DNA of 64,000 bases. Source: CAVWCW01 sp963753615. GTDB taxonomy: Bacteria > Pseudomonadota > Gammaproteobacteria > Chromatiales > Chromatiaceae. Below are positions 42,475 through 51,669 of the stretch, one piece after another (position 1 is the first letter of the stretch; each line of letters opens with the position of its first letter). Made by a program: the position numbers and the translations under genes. Location: positions 62,001 through 126,000 of the forward strand of contig CAVWCW010000027.1 in assembly GCA_963753615.1 (NCBI GenBank). The letters are read 5' to 3'. Under the pieces are notes generated by a model that was not told the DNA's origin, did no database searches, and was given only the letters and a program-made list of their open reading frames with translations.

Positions 42475-45111
42475 ATGCATAAGTCCAGCTTCATCATTGC
42501 CGTCGCCATCACCGCCCTGACGATTATGGCCTGGGCACTCTACAACCAGCCCGAGACCGAGCCCGCTTGGCCGGAGCGCATCCAGGGCTTTGCATTTTCC
42601 CCCTTCCGCTCCGGGCAGGGGCCGATCTGGAACCAGTATCCCAGCGTCGAGGAAATCGAGGCAGATATCGCGCTGCTCGAGAACAAGGCACACGCCATCC
42701 GAACCTATACCGTCGACCAAGATTTCGGGGAAATCCCGCGACTCGCACAGAAGCACGGCATCAATGTCGCGCTCGGAGCCTGGGTAGACTCCAGTCACGA
42801 GAGGACCGCCAGCGAACTAAGCCGCATGCTCGAAATCTCCGTGCGCTCGCACAACTTGGTGCGGATCATTGTCGGCAACGAGACGCTGCTGCGCGGCGAC
42901 ATCACGCCCAAGCAACTGATCGCCTACCTCGATATGGTGCGCGCCCGGACCGATGTGCCCGTGAGCACCGCGGAACCGCCTCATATCTGGAAGAAATACC
43001 CGGAGCTGGTCGAACATGTGGATTACCTGGCCATCCACCTGCTGCCCTACTGGGAGGGAATCGCGGTGGAGGACGCCGTCGATCATGTCGTCAACAAGGT
43101 CAACGAACTCAAACAACTCTACCCCGGCAAGCCCATCGTCATCGGCGAGGTCGGCTGGCCGAGCAATGGGCGCAGCATCAAGGACGCCGTTGCGTCCAAC
43201 GCCAACGAGGCAATCTTCCTGCGCCGATTCCTGGCACGGGCAGCCGAGGAAGAATACACCTACTACCTCATGGAGGCCTTCGACCAGCCCTGGAAGCAAG
43301 AGAACGAGGGCTCGGTCGGCGCCTACTGGGGGGTATACGACGTCGAGCGCAAACCCAAATTCCAATTCACCGAGCCCATTGTGCAGATTCCCGAGTGGCC
43401 GGTCCTCGCCGGCATCTCGGCCGTCATCGCCCTGGTGATCTTTGCCTTGCTGCTCATCGACAGCAGACACCTCGGTGCGCGCGGTCGTGGTTTCCTGGCG
43501 CTGATTACCTACGCCGCTGCGACCACCGCCGTCTGGATCATCTACGACTACACGCACCAGTACCTGACGCTGACCAGCGTTCTGGTCGGCCTCCTGCTGG
43601 CGGTCGGCATGATCGGCGTCATCGTCGTGCTGCTGGCCGAGGCGCACGAGTGGGCGGAGGCGCTGTGGATCAAGGAACACCGTCGCTTGTTCACACCGCT
43701 GCAGGTCGCCGACGCGACCCTGCCGATGGTATCGGTGCACGTGCCGGCCTACAACGAACCATCCGAGATGATGATCGAAACCCTAGACGCGCTCGCAGCG
43801 CTGGAATACCCGCGCTTCGAGGTCATAGTCATCGACAACAACACCCGCGACCCAGCCGTGTGGCAGCCGGTGCGCGAGCACTGCGAACGGCTCGGCCCGC
43901 GCTTCCGCTTCTTCCACCAGGACCCGCTGGCGGGCTTCAAGGCCGGCGCACTCAACTTCTCGCTGCAGCACACCGCTCCGGAGGCGGAGATCGTCGCCGT
44001 CATCGACAGCGACTACCAGGTCCACCCGCAATGGCTGCGCGATCTCACGCCGCAATTGCTGCAGGAGAAGGCCGCCATCATGCAGGCGCCGCAGGACTAC
44101 CGAGACGCTCGAGAGAACGCCTTCAAGGCCATGTGTTACGCGGAATACCGCGGCTTCTTCTACATCGGCATGATCACACGCAATGAGCGCAACGCGATCA
44201 TCCAGCACGGCACCATGACCCTGGTGCGCAAGTCCGCCCTGCAGGAAGCCGGCGGCTGGGCCGAATGGTGCATCACCGAGGACGCCGAGCTTGGGCTGCG
44301 CATCTTCGAACAGGGGCTGGAGGCGAGCTACGTGCCGAAAAGCTACGGCCGCGGGCTGATGCCGGATACCTTTACCGACTTCAAGAAACAGCGCTATCGC
44401 TGGGCCTTCGGCGCCGTGCAAATCATGCGCCACCACGCCGGCAAGCTGCTGTTCGGCAGCAAGGGCAAGCTGACCGCGGGCCAGCGCTACCACTTTCTCG
44501 CCGGCTGGCTGCCGTGGATCGCCGACGGCATCAACCTGCTGTTCAATATCGCGGCCGTCTTCTGGTCGCTGGGAATGCTGGCCGCCCCGCGCTATATCGC
44601 TCCGCCGCTGCTGATCTTCGCCGTCCTGCCGCTGGCGCTATTCCTGTTCAAGCTGGGCAAGCTGGCCTACCTGTACCAGACGCGGGTCGGGGCCACGATT
44701 GCGCAGACGCTGGGTGCGGCTCTGGCCGGCCTGGCGCTCACCCACACCATCGGGCTGGCCACGCTGACCGGCTTTTTCGTGGCGAGCAAGCCCTTCTTTC
44801 GAACCCCGAAGCAGGCCCACAAGCACGCGCTGTTCAAGGCGCTGGGCGCGGCGCGCGAGGAAGCCCTGCTGGGCAGCGCGCTGTGCCTCGCCGCCCTCGG
44901 CATCATCCTGGTCTTCGGCACCGAGTCGCTGGATCTGCTGATGTGGACCATTATGCTGCTGCTGCAGGCAGTGCCCTATGCCGCCGCCGTGATCGTCTCC
45001 ATTATCAGCGCCCTGCCCGGACTGCCCGCGAGTTGGATCGGCGAGACCGGCAGCATGCAGCAGGCCGCCCACAGCCTGCTAGACCCGCCGGCCGCCGCGG
45101 GCAAACCCTAG
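42475..45111 (+). CDS. NdvB-like GH17-GT2 membrane beta-glucan synthase
   Basis: 878 residues from ATG at 42475. One N-terminal membrane helix; residues ~30-300 are a GH17-type glucanase domain with candidate acid/base in RIIVGNETLLRG and nucleophile in IVIGEVGWPSNG. Three membrane helices (~315-405) lead to a GT2 processive glycosyltransferase (~425-660) with SVHVPAYNEPSEMM, AVIDSDYQVHP, ITEDAELGLRIF and QRYRWAFGAV. Further membrane helices follow. This is the domain order of Pseudomonas NdvB, which makes cyclic periplasmic beta-1,3-glucans. The GH17 part is thought to cut and cyclise. First of three tightly packed genes. Confidence 0.92.
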   Translation: MHKSSFIIAVAITALTIMAWALYNQPETEPAWPERIQGFAFSPFRSGQGPIWNQYPSVEEIEADIALLENKAHAIRTYTVDQDFGEIPRLAQKHGINVALGAWVDSSHERTASELSRMLEISVRSHNLVRIIVGNETLLRGDITPKQLIAYLDMVRARTDVPVSTAEPPHIWKKYPELVEHVDYLAIHLLPYWEGIAVEDAVDHVVNKVNELKQLYPGKPIVIGEVGWPSNGRSIKDAVASNANEAIFLRRFLARAAEEEYTYYLMEAFDQPWKQENEGSVGAYWGVYDVERKPKFQFTEPIVQIPEWPVLAGISAVIALVIFALLLIDSRHLGARGRGFLALITYAAATTAVWIIYDYTHQYLTLTSVLVGLLLAVGMIGVIVVLLAEAHEWAEALWIKEHRRLFTPLQVADATLPMVSVHVPAYNEPSEMMIETLDALAALEYPRFEVIVIDNNTRDPAVWQPVREHCERLGPRFRFFHQDPLAGFKAGALNFSLQHTAPEAEIVAVIDSDYQVHPQWLRDLTPQLLQEKAAIMQAPQDYRDARENAFKAMCYAEYRGFFYIGMITRNERNAIIQHGTMTLVRKSALQEAGGWAEWCITEDAELGLRIFEQGLEASYVPKSYGRGLMPDTFTDFKKQRYRWAFGAVQIMRHHAGKLLFGSKGKLTAGQRYHFLAGWLPWIADGINLLFNIAAVFWSLGMLAAPRYIAPPLLIFAVLPLALFLFKLGKLAYLYQTRVGATIAQTLGAALAGLALTHTIGLATLTGFFVASKPFFRTPKQAHKHALFKALGAAREEALLGSALCLAALGIILVFGTESLDLLMWTIMLLLQAVPYAAAVIVSIISALPGLPASWIGETGSMQQAAHSLLDPPAAAGKP

Positions 45112-45124
45112 GAGACGCGCCCGC

Positions 45125-46663
45125 ATGTTCACCGATGCGCGCGAACTGCCTGAAGGGACCACCATCGACGCCGACCTGGCCATCATCGGCGGCGGGGCGG
45201 CCGGCATCACGCTGGCCCGCAGCCTGGCCAGTACCCGCATCCGCGTCTGCGTCGTCGAGGCCGGCGGATTGACGCCCGACCCGGCGGTGCAGTCGCTCTA
45301 CGAGGGCGACAGCACCGGGCTCAGCTACTCGACCATCGGCACCCGCCTGCGCTACTTCGGCGGCAGCAGCAACCACTGGGGCGGCTACTGCCGGCCGCTG
45401 GACCCGATCGACTTCGAAGCACGCGACTGGGTGCCCCACAGCGGCTGGCCCTTCGGGATCGACGAACTAGCGCCCTGGTATGAACCTGCGAGCGGCATCG
45501 TCGAGGTCTCTCCCGGTCGCTTCGACGACGCAGACTACTGGCAGCGGGTAACGGGCCAAGCCTTGTTCGCAATGGTCGGCGATCGGCTGCGGCTGCAGTT
45601 CGTGCATTTCAGCCCGCCGACCCGCTTCGGCAGCCGCTACGGCGGGGACTTGGAGGCCGCGGGCAATGTCGAAGTGCTGTTGAACGCCAATGTCACGCGC
45701 ATCGTCGCGGCGGGAAATGGCGCCAGCGTGCAGGAACTGGAGGTCCGAACCCTGACCGGCAAGCGGCACAGCGTCAAGGCGCGGCGCTACGTGGTGGCCG
45801 CGGGAGGACTCGAAAACGCGCGCATACTGCTGCTCTCGAACGACGTCGCGAAGGCCGGGTTGGGCAATGACAACGACCTTGTCGGGCGCTTCTTCATGGA
45901 GCATGTGCACGTCTCGGGTTTCGCCGAGGTGGTGGTGAGACACCCCGAGCACCTGCCGAAGATCCTCTACCAGCGCGTCGAGGCGGAGGGCCGCTCGGCA
46001 CAGGCGGCGTTCAACCCCACGACCGCCGTCCTGCGCCGAGAGCGGCTCCTGAATGCGACGTTTATGGTCGGCATGGCCGGCAGTTACCGCGACGACATGA
46101 AGCCCGGTATTGGGGACGACCGGGCCCTGGCGCACCGGGACATGCTGCGGGCGGCGCGCCCCCTTTTTGCAGGCAGCCAGGCGGCTGCCGACAGCGATTC
46201 ACAGACGCTGGGTGGCTGGCTCGGCATGGGCGGATCCTGCGAGCAGGCGCCCAACCCGGACAGCCGCGTCGGTCTGTCTGAACGGCGTGACGCCCTCGGG
46301 CTGCCGCGCATCAGCCTCGACTGGCGCCTGACCGAACAGGATCGGTTGAGCTTCTATCGCCACCTGCATTCCGTAGCGCTCGAGTTCGGCGCCCTCGGAT
46401 TAGGCCGCATGCGCAAACTGGTGCCGGATGAAAGCGATTGGCCGCAGCCGGTCGGCGGCGGCAGCCACCACATGGGTACCACGCGCATGAACGACAATCC
46501 GCGGCGCGGCGTGGTCGACCGCAACTGCCGGGTCCACGGCATCGACAACCTATACCTGGCCGGCAGTTCTGTATTCCCCACCTCCGGCGTTTCCAACCCC
46601 ACGCTGACCATCATGGCACTGACGCTTCGGCTCGCCGACCACCTCGGGGGAGAGATGCAATGA
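45125..46663 (+). CDS. GMC-family FAD oxidoreductase
   Basis: 512 residues. FAD motif LAIIGGGAAGITLARSLAS at 20-38; GMC body RYFGGSSNHWGGYCRPLDP; C-terminal catalytic region GGGSHHMGTTRM and LYLAGSSVFPTSGVSNPTL, whose His and Asn are the GMC active pair. There is no signal peptide. The small Tat-signal protein encoded directly downstream (ATGA overlap) is a likely carrier, as in gluconate and fructose dehydrogenases. It starts 13 bp after the glucan synthase, implying action on a carbohydrate or the glucan itself (inference). Confidence 0.92.
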   Translation: MFTDARELPEGTTIDADLAIIGGGAAGITLARSLASTRIRVCVVEAGGLTPDPAVQSLYEGDSTGLSYSTIGTRLRYFGGSSNHWGGYCRPLDPIDFEARDWVPHSGWPFGIDELAPWYEPASGIVEVSPGRFDDADYWQRVTGQALFAMVGDRLRLQFVHFSPPTRFGSRYGGDLEAAGNVEVLLNANVTRIVAAGNGASVQELEVRTLTGKRHSVKARRYVVAAGGLENARILLLSNDVAKAGLGNDNDLVGRFFMEHVHVSGFAEVVVRHPEHLPKILYQRVEAEGRSAQAAFNPTTAVLRRERLLNATFMVGMAGSYRDDMKPGIGDDRALAHRDMLRAARPLFAGSQAAADSDSQTLGGWLGMGGSCEQAPNPDSRVGLSERRDALGLPRISLDWRLTEQDRLSFYRHLHSVALEFGALGLGRMRKLVPDESDWPQPVGGGSHHMGTTRMNDNPRRGVVDRNCRVHGIDNLYLAGSSVFPTSGVSNPTLTIMALTLRLADHLGGEMQ

Positions 46664-47130
46664 AGTCCACCGGCAGGCCACCTCCGCAGGCCCTTGGCGG
46701 CTGGACGCGCAGGAGATTTCTGCGCTCGCTGCTGCTCGGCATGCTGGCCGGAGCCAGCGGCGCCTGCCGCAACCCCGGCGACGGCCATGGGCCAAGCCAG
46801 CCGGACGCGCCCGCATGGTTGGCCTCGGCGATAAGCGCGCCGGAATCCGCTGCGCGCCTCGGCCGCAGCTATCTCGAACTGCATCCGGAGGAAGGCCCCG
46901 GGGAAAGGCTGCTGGCGGACATCGAGGCCGCCCTCGCCAAAGAGAATAGCGCCTTATCCCGGGACATCGGTGCAGACCGGATCACCGCTGCCCTGCGGCG
47001 CGTCGTGCGCGGCGAGTATACCCGCGACGAAGTAGTTGCCGTCTCGGGTTGGGTGCTGAGCCGCACCGAGGCGAGGTTGTATGCCCTGGTCAGCCTGGAT
47101 GCGGAGACCACTGCGAAGGCAGAGTCCTAG
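46660..47130 (+). CDS. Small Tat-signal protein, likely partner of the GMC enzyme
   Basis: 156 residues. ATG at 46660 overlaps the GMC stop. The N-terminus carries TRRRFLRSLLLGMLAGASGAC, a twin-arginine signal with a lipobox-like end at Cys 36. The remainder is a small helical domain (LELHPEEGPGERLLADIEAA, ITAALRRVVRGEYTRDEVV, GWVLSRTEARLYAL). It resembles in size and position the small subunit (subunit 3 type) of membrane gluconate 2-dehydrogenase; the similarity is architectural rather than by clear sequence motif. Confidence 0.82.
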   Translation: MKSTGRPPPQALGGWTRRRFLRSLLLGMLAGASGACRNPGDGHGPSQPDAPAWLASAISAPESAARLGRSYLELHPEEGPGERLLADIEAALAKENSALSRDIGADRITAALRRVVRGEYTRDEVVAVSGWVLSRTEARLYALVSLDAETTAKAES

Positions 47131-47267
47131 GGCGACAACGACCGGCTGACTGCAGGTCCATGGCGCCAGCGCATTTGATCAGACCCTTGCGCTGGCCCAC
47201 AGGAAATTACGCCGCTTGGTACCCGCCCGTGATATCGTTCCGCCCTATCGGCGGGCTATCTACCGCA

Positions 47268-48305
47268 TCAGCCGGCGGGCCGCTCCAGCGCTTGGCGCAA
47301 CCCACGGAAACGCTTGCGGTACTGGGCCGGGGTCACGCCGACCTTGCGCCGGAACAATCGTCCGAAAAAGCTGGCGTCCTCATAGCCCACCTCGTTGGCC
47401 ACCGCCTCGATCGGTTGAACCGTGGTCTCCAGAATCTGCTTGGCCTCTTCCAGACGCAGGGTATGCACATAGTCCATGGGAGTGAGGCCGGTGGCTTTGG
47501 CGAAGCGCCGTTTGAAAGAGCGTTCCGCCAATCCGCTGATCTCCGCCATCGCCGCCACCGGCGATTCCCGGTCATAGTGCTCCGCGAGCCAGGCTTGACA
47601 GCGGCGGATCACCGCGTCCTCAGACTGACGGGCCGAGATCAGGGAGGCGTAGGGCTGCTGCCCCACATGGTGCCAATCCACCAGATAGATCTTGGCCATG
47701 CGCATCGCCTCTTCCACTCCTAGGAAACGGGCAATAAGGAACAAGGCCAGGTCCTGCCAGGAGGTGCCGCCGCCGGCCATCACGATCCGTTGCTCGATGC
47801 CAGTGACCACCAGGGCGCGTTCCGCCCGCATGTGGATATCCGGGTAACGGCTGCTCAGGGCATCGCAATAGCCCCAGTGGGTGGTGGCGTCCTGACCATC
47901 GAGCAGTCCGGCCTCGGCCAGTAGCACGGCCCCTGAGCAGGCCGTGGCGAGGGTGGCGCCGGCCGCATAGCAACGCTTCAGCCACTCGATCTCCGCCACA
48001 TAGCGGCCGCTGAGATCCTCCTGGGGCGCCACGAAGACCTCCGGCACACAGATCACATCGGGAGTCGGACAGTCCGCCAGATCGACATGGGGCTGGATCC
48101 ATACCCCATTGGCCACGGCGAAGCCTTGGCGCTGCCGTGCAACGATGGTCGAGCGGATGCGTGCTGCGCCGGGCACCCCTTTTACCAGAAAGTCCCAATC
48201 CCGCCCGGCGCTGGAAAACAGATCGTGCATTCCGTAGAGGGTGGAAGCGGTGATCTGGTGAATCGCCAGCAGCGCCACGGTCAAGCGGTCCTCGGTGTTT
48301 CGCAT
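47268..48305 (-). CDS. GlxA-family AraC-type transcriptional regulator (DJ-1/PfpI plus HTH)
   Basis: 345 residues. Residues ~1-200 are a DJ-1/PfpI-like domain with the nucleophile-elbow cysteine in ATACSGAVLLAEAGL. Residues ~245-335 are an AraC HTH pair: MAEISGLAERSFKRRFAKAT and IEAVANEVGYEDASFFGRLF, ending VGVTPAQYRKRFR. GlxA-type regulators sense small metabolites and often activate divergent genes. The divergent neighbour is a sterol-desaturase-type hydroxylase 116 bp away. Confidence 0.95.
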   Translation of the reverse strand: MRNTEDRLTVALLAIHQITASTLYGMHDLFSSAGRDWDFLVKGVPGAARIRSTIVARQRQGFAVANGVWIQPHVDLADCPTPDVICVPEVFVAPQEDLSGRYVAEIEWLKRCYAAGATLATACSGAVLLAEAGLLDGQDATTHWGYCDALSSRYPDIHMRAERALVVTGIEQRIVMAGGGTSWQDLALFLIARFLGVEEAMRMAKIYLVDWHHVGQQPYASLISARQSEDAVIRRCQAWLAEHYDRESPVAAMAEISGLAERSFKRRFAKATGLTPMDYVHTLRLEEAKQILETTVQPIEAVANEVGYEDASFFGRLFRRKVGVTPAQYRKRFRGLRQALERPAG

Positions 48306-48421
48306 GGCAGATTCGTCCGGTTTTCGCCCGATTCGGCTTTAGTGCCTCCGTTGTTGGCAGGATAGCCTAATCCTCGACGGGCCAAAATGTTCGCCGCACT
48401 TAGCCAAATGAGGAGCCGATC

Positions 48422-49237
48422 ATGCCGAATCCAATCGCAATCCTGCTCGACCCCGTATCCCTGCTCGTGCTTGCCGTGTATGCCGGGGTCATGCTCTGGG
48501 AGTGGCTCGCACCGGGACGCCGGCTGCCGACCGTCCGCTATTGGAAACTGCGGGGACTCACCGCCTTCGCTCTGTTCTTCTTTCTCTCTACCTACCTGCC
48601 TCTGTTGTGGGACGGTTGGCTCGCACAATATCGGCTGTTCGACCTGAGCGGACTCGGCACCCTCGGAAGCGCCGTGATCGGCCTGCTGGTATACGAACTG
48701 GCGGCCTACTGGTGGCATCGCGCGATGCACGGCTCCGACAGACTCTGGCGCGGCGTGCATCAGATGCACCACAGCGCGGAACGCCTGGATAGCTACGGCA
48801 CCTTCTGGTTCAGCCCGATGGACATGCTCGGCTGGACGCTGCTGGCCAGCCTCATGCTGGTGCTGGTGGTGGGAGTGACGCCGACGGCAGCGACCATACT
48901 GCTGCTCAGCATCACCTTTCTGGCCATGTTTCAGCACGCCAATATCCGGACTCCCCGTTGGTTGGGCTACCTTATTCAGCGCCCCGAGAGTCATACCATC
49001 CATCACGGCAAAGGCATCCACCGCTTCAACTACGCCGATTTGCCGGTCTTCGACATCCTCTTCGGCACCTTCCGCAACCCGTGCGACTACGAAGTGGAAA
49101 CCGGGTTTCACCCGGGCGCCTCCTCGCGGGTAACGGAGATGCTGCTGGGGCGGGATATCAGTCGCTCTGCTGAGGAGAGGCTCGGTTCGGAGCTCACCGC
49201 AAACCAAGTTCGATCGAGGAATGGAGCGTCGAAATGA
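48422..49237 (+). CDS. Sterol desaturase/fatty acid hydroxylase family membrane protein
   Basis: 271 residues with four to five membrane helices. The diiron histidine boxes are HRAMH (~100), HQMHHSAE (~118) and HTIHHGKGIHRFNYAD (~193-208). Members hydroxylate or desaturate lipids at a diiron site with O2. The stop overlaps the ATG of the downstream methyltransferase pseudogene by 4 bp, so they were once one operon. Confidence 0.93.
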   Translation: MPNPIAILLDPVSLLVLAVYAGVMLWEWLAPGRRLPTVRYWKLRGLTAFALFFFLSTYLPLLWDGWLAQYRLFDLSGLGTLGSAVIGLLVYELAAYWWHRAMHGSDRLWRGVHQMHHSAERLDSYGTFWFSPMDMLGWTLLASLMLVLVVGVTPTAATILLLSITFLAMFQHANIRTPRWLGYLIQRPESHTIHHGKGIHRFNYADLPVFDILFGTFRNPCDYEVETGFHPGASSRVTEMLLGRDISRSAEERLGSELTANQVRSRNGASK

Positions 49238-49791
49238 CCCAACACAGAGATCGGCTTTCCCTACTGTCAGACCGGTTGTTCATCACCGACTAGGGCCTGG
49301 AAACCACCCTGGTATTCCAGAATGGGTTGGAACTCCCCTGCTTTGCGGCCTTCGATCTGCCGAAGGACGAGGCGGGTCACCGTCATCTTCGCGGCTATTT
49401 CGAGGACTATCTCCGGATGGCCAGACAGCATGGTGTGGGCATTGTGCCGGACAGCGCCACCTAGCGGGCCAGTTCGGACTGGGGCCAGCAACTCGGCTAC
49501 TCCGAACAGGAACTGGCGCGACTCAACCGCCGGGCCATCGACTTGCTGCACCTGCTGCAACTAGACGTGGCCTGGGTGCAGCGCATCCGGGCCGTGCGCG
49601 CCAATGCCTCCAGCAAGAGCCATGCAGAATTGGACGAGTCAAAAACCCTGGATGCCGGGAGCCCACTCGAACTGGCCGATCAGTTGAGGCAACTGCAAAC
49701 CATGCTGCCGAGACTGAATGTGCTTGGCGGCTGTTGCGGTACCGACTGCCGGCATATGGAGGCCATTCGCTCCGCCTGCGCTGCGCAATAA
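49234..49791 (+). pseudogene. Homocysteine S-methyltransferase family pseudogene (two TAG stops, internal deletion)
   Basis: A single frame from ATG 49234 to TAA reads as a homocysteine methyltransferase: LFITD-stop-GLETTLVFQNG at the start, PCFAAFDLP, then a stop (49462-49464) in place of the Trp expected in DSATWRASSDWG, and the C-terminal zinc-site motif LGGCCGTDCRHMEAIRSAC. The stops are TAG at 49291 and 49462. About 120 residues between LLHLLQLDVAWVQRIR and RANASSKSHAELDES are missing compared with a normal ~310-residue enzyme. No frameshift is needed. The gene is recently decayed: its frame and codon use are still intact. Confidence 0.88.
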
Positions 49792-49956
49792 GCAGGGACC
49801 GACATGCCGCCCACAGGGGGGCGTGCCCTTTTCCGTTCCGAGGCACGCGCCCCATGCCTGGCTCGAGGGTCTGATCCAGTCTTTTCACGCCAGCCCGGAT
49901 AGAGGTGCTAGTATCAGCTTCAGTTCACTCCCCGACAACACGAAGCAGCCCAAGAT

Positions 49957-51249
49957 ATGCTCAGCCCGGCGCAGATTAGTCACCTCCACCGGCTTCGTTG
50001 GACCGCATTCGTTGTCGTCGGGCTGGCCTACATCCTCTCGTTCTTCCACCGCTTTGCCCCGGCTGCGATCTCCGCCGATCTGCAGCAGACTTTCGATGCC
50101 AGCGCGATGGCGCTGGGCGGGCTTGCCGCCACCTACTTTTACGTCTACACGGTGATGCAGATCCCCACCGGCGTGTTGGTGGACACCCTGGGCCCGCGCA
50201 AAACCGTCACCGTCGGCGGCATCGTCGCAGGGATCGGATCGATCCTTTTCGGATTGGCGCCAACCCTTGCCCTGGCTTCGACTGGGCGATTGCTCGTGGG
50301 CCTCGGCGTATCGGTAACCTTTATCGCCATGCTCAAGCTCAATGCCGCCTGGTTCCACGAGCGGCATTTCGCTTCGCTGAGCGGGCTCACTATCCTGATC
50401 GGAAACGTCGGCGCGGTACTGGCGGCCAGCCCCCTGGCCTGGGTTCTCGGGTTCGTCTCCTGGCGTACGGTGTTCGTGGCCGTCGGCTTCCTCTCTCTGC
50501 TGTTGGCTGTCCTCGCCTGGTGGCTGGTGCACGACCACCCGGGCCGCGCGGATCTCCCGACCATGCGGGAACTCGACGGCAAACCCGCCCATCCGCCCCA
50601 CCATGGCCATTGGTGCGACGGCCTGTTGCTGGTATTGAAGAACCGCGACACCTGGCCGGGCCTGTTCGTCAACCTGGGCATCGGCGGCACCTTCTTCACC
50701 TTCGCAGGACTCTGGGCGGTGCCTTTGCTGCGCGACGGGTACGGCCTCGACCGGGCCGCCGCGACCGCCCACACCAGTCTGATGCTGGCGGGCTTCGCGC
50801 TGGGCGCGTTCTTTATCGGGACGCTTTCGGACCGCCTGGGCCGGCGCAAGCCGGTCGTCTTCTTTGCCGGTGGTCTCTATGTGCTGTGCTGGCTGCCGCT
50901 GGCTGCGGCCTGGGACCTCCCAGCCGGCGCAAGCCACGCGCTGTTCCTGCTGATGGGGCTAGGGGCGTCCGCATTCACGCTCACCTGGGCCTGCGCCAAG
51001 GAGGTTAACCAACATGCGCTGTCGGGCATGGCCACCAGCGTCGTCAACATGGGGGCCTTCCTGGGTACCGCCATCCTGCAGCCGCTGGTCGGATGGGCGG
51101 TCGACATGGCCAGCCGCGGGAGCGATCTCGGCGCGGAAAGCTTCATCCCGGGAGTTCTGATCTTGACCGGGGTCGCCGTCCTGGGGCTGGCATCGGCGTT
51201 CGCGCAACGAGAGACTTTCTGCCGCTACCTGGATAGCGAACCCCACTGA
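49957..51249 (+). CDS. Major facilitator superfamily transporter
   Basis: 430 residues with 12 predicted membrane helices. The MFS loop 2-3 signature is seen as PTGVLVDTLGPRKT, and its second-half echo as GTLSDRLGRRKPVV. A cytoplasmic His-rich loop (KPAHPPHHGHWC) lies between helices 6 and 7. The substrate is not evident; it may have served with the neighbouring methyltransferase and hydroxylase. No strong Shine-Dalgarno. Confidence 0.92.
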   Translation: MLSPAQISHLHRLRWTAFVVVGLAYILSFFHRFAPAAISADLQQTFDASAMALGGLAATYFYVYTVMQIPTGVLVDTLGPRKTVTVGGIVAGIGSILFGLAPTLALASTGRLLVGLGVSVTFIAMLKLNAAWFHERHFASLSGLTILIGNVGAVLAASPLAWVLGFVSWRTVFVAVGFLSLLLAVLAWWLVHDHPGRADLPTMRELDGKPAHPPHHGHWCDGLLLVLKNRDTWPGLFVNLGIGGTFFTFAGLWAVPLLRDGYGLDRAAATAHTSLMLAGFALGAFFIGTLSDRLGRRKPVVFFAGGLYVLCWLPLAAAWDLPAGASHALFLLMGLGASAFTLTWACAKEVNQHALSGMATSVVNMGAFLGTAILQPLVGWAVDMASRGSDLGAESFIPGVLILTGVAVLGLASAFAQRETFCRYLDSEPH

Positions 51250-51669
51250 CCCGGGCGCACAGCGCGCCGGGACCGGACCCGGATAGGGAGATATCCCGGA
51301 GAGGCGGCAATCGCCCCCCCAGCCGCCAGGGTTGAGGAGTCCAACGGTTGTAGGCAGCGCCACGCCTCACTGCCGAGAACCGCTCGAAGCTTGACCGAGG
51401 CTCCAGCCGATCTAGACTCCCGGGAGGGGCCGGGGGTTGGCAATAAGCGCCTGAGAGACTCCGGGGCCCCGCATAGATTGTTCTTTCAGCAACGGGAGCC
51501 CGTGACCTAGACAAACCGGCATTGTTGAGAAACGCTTCGTCAGCGCCGCGGTGCTGCAGCTACCGGTGTCCAGCCCGGGCTGTCCGAAACGCGATTCCCG
51601 GCTGACGCGCTCACTTTCCCTGGCCCCCGGCTACCGTCTGGTTCGGAACACCCACAGCGAGGTCTCAGT
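51250..51669. other. 420-bp intergenic region, nothing recognised
   Basis: No gene, repeat or structured RNA is supported. GGAACACCCACAGCGAGGT before 51670 supplies a weak Shine-Dalgarno for the next gene. Confidence 0.5.
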
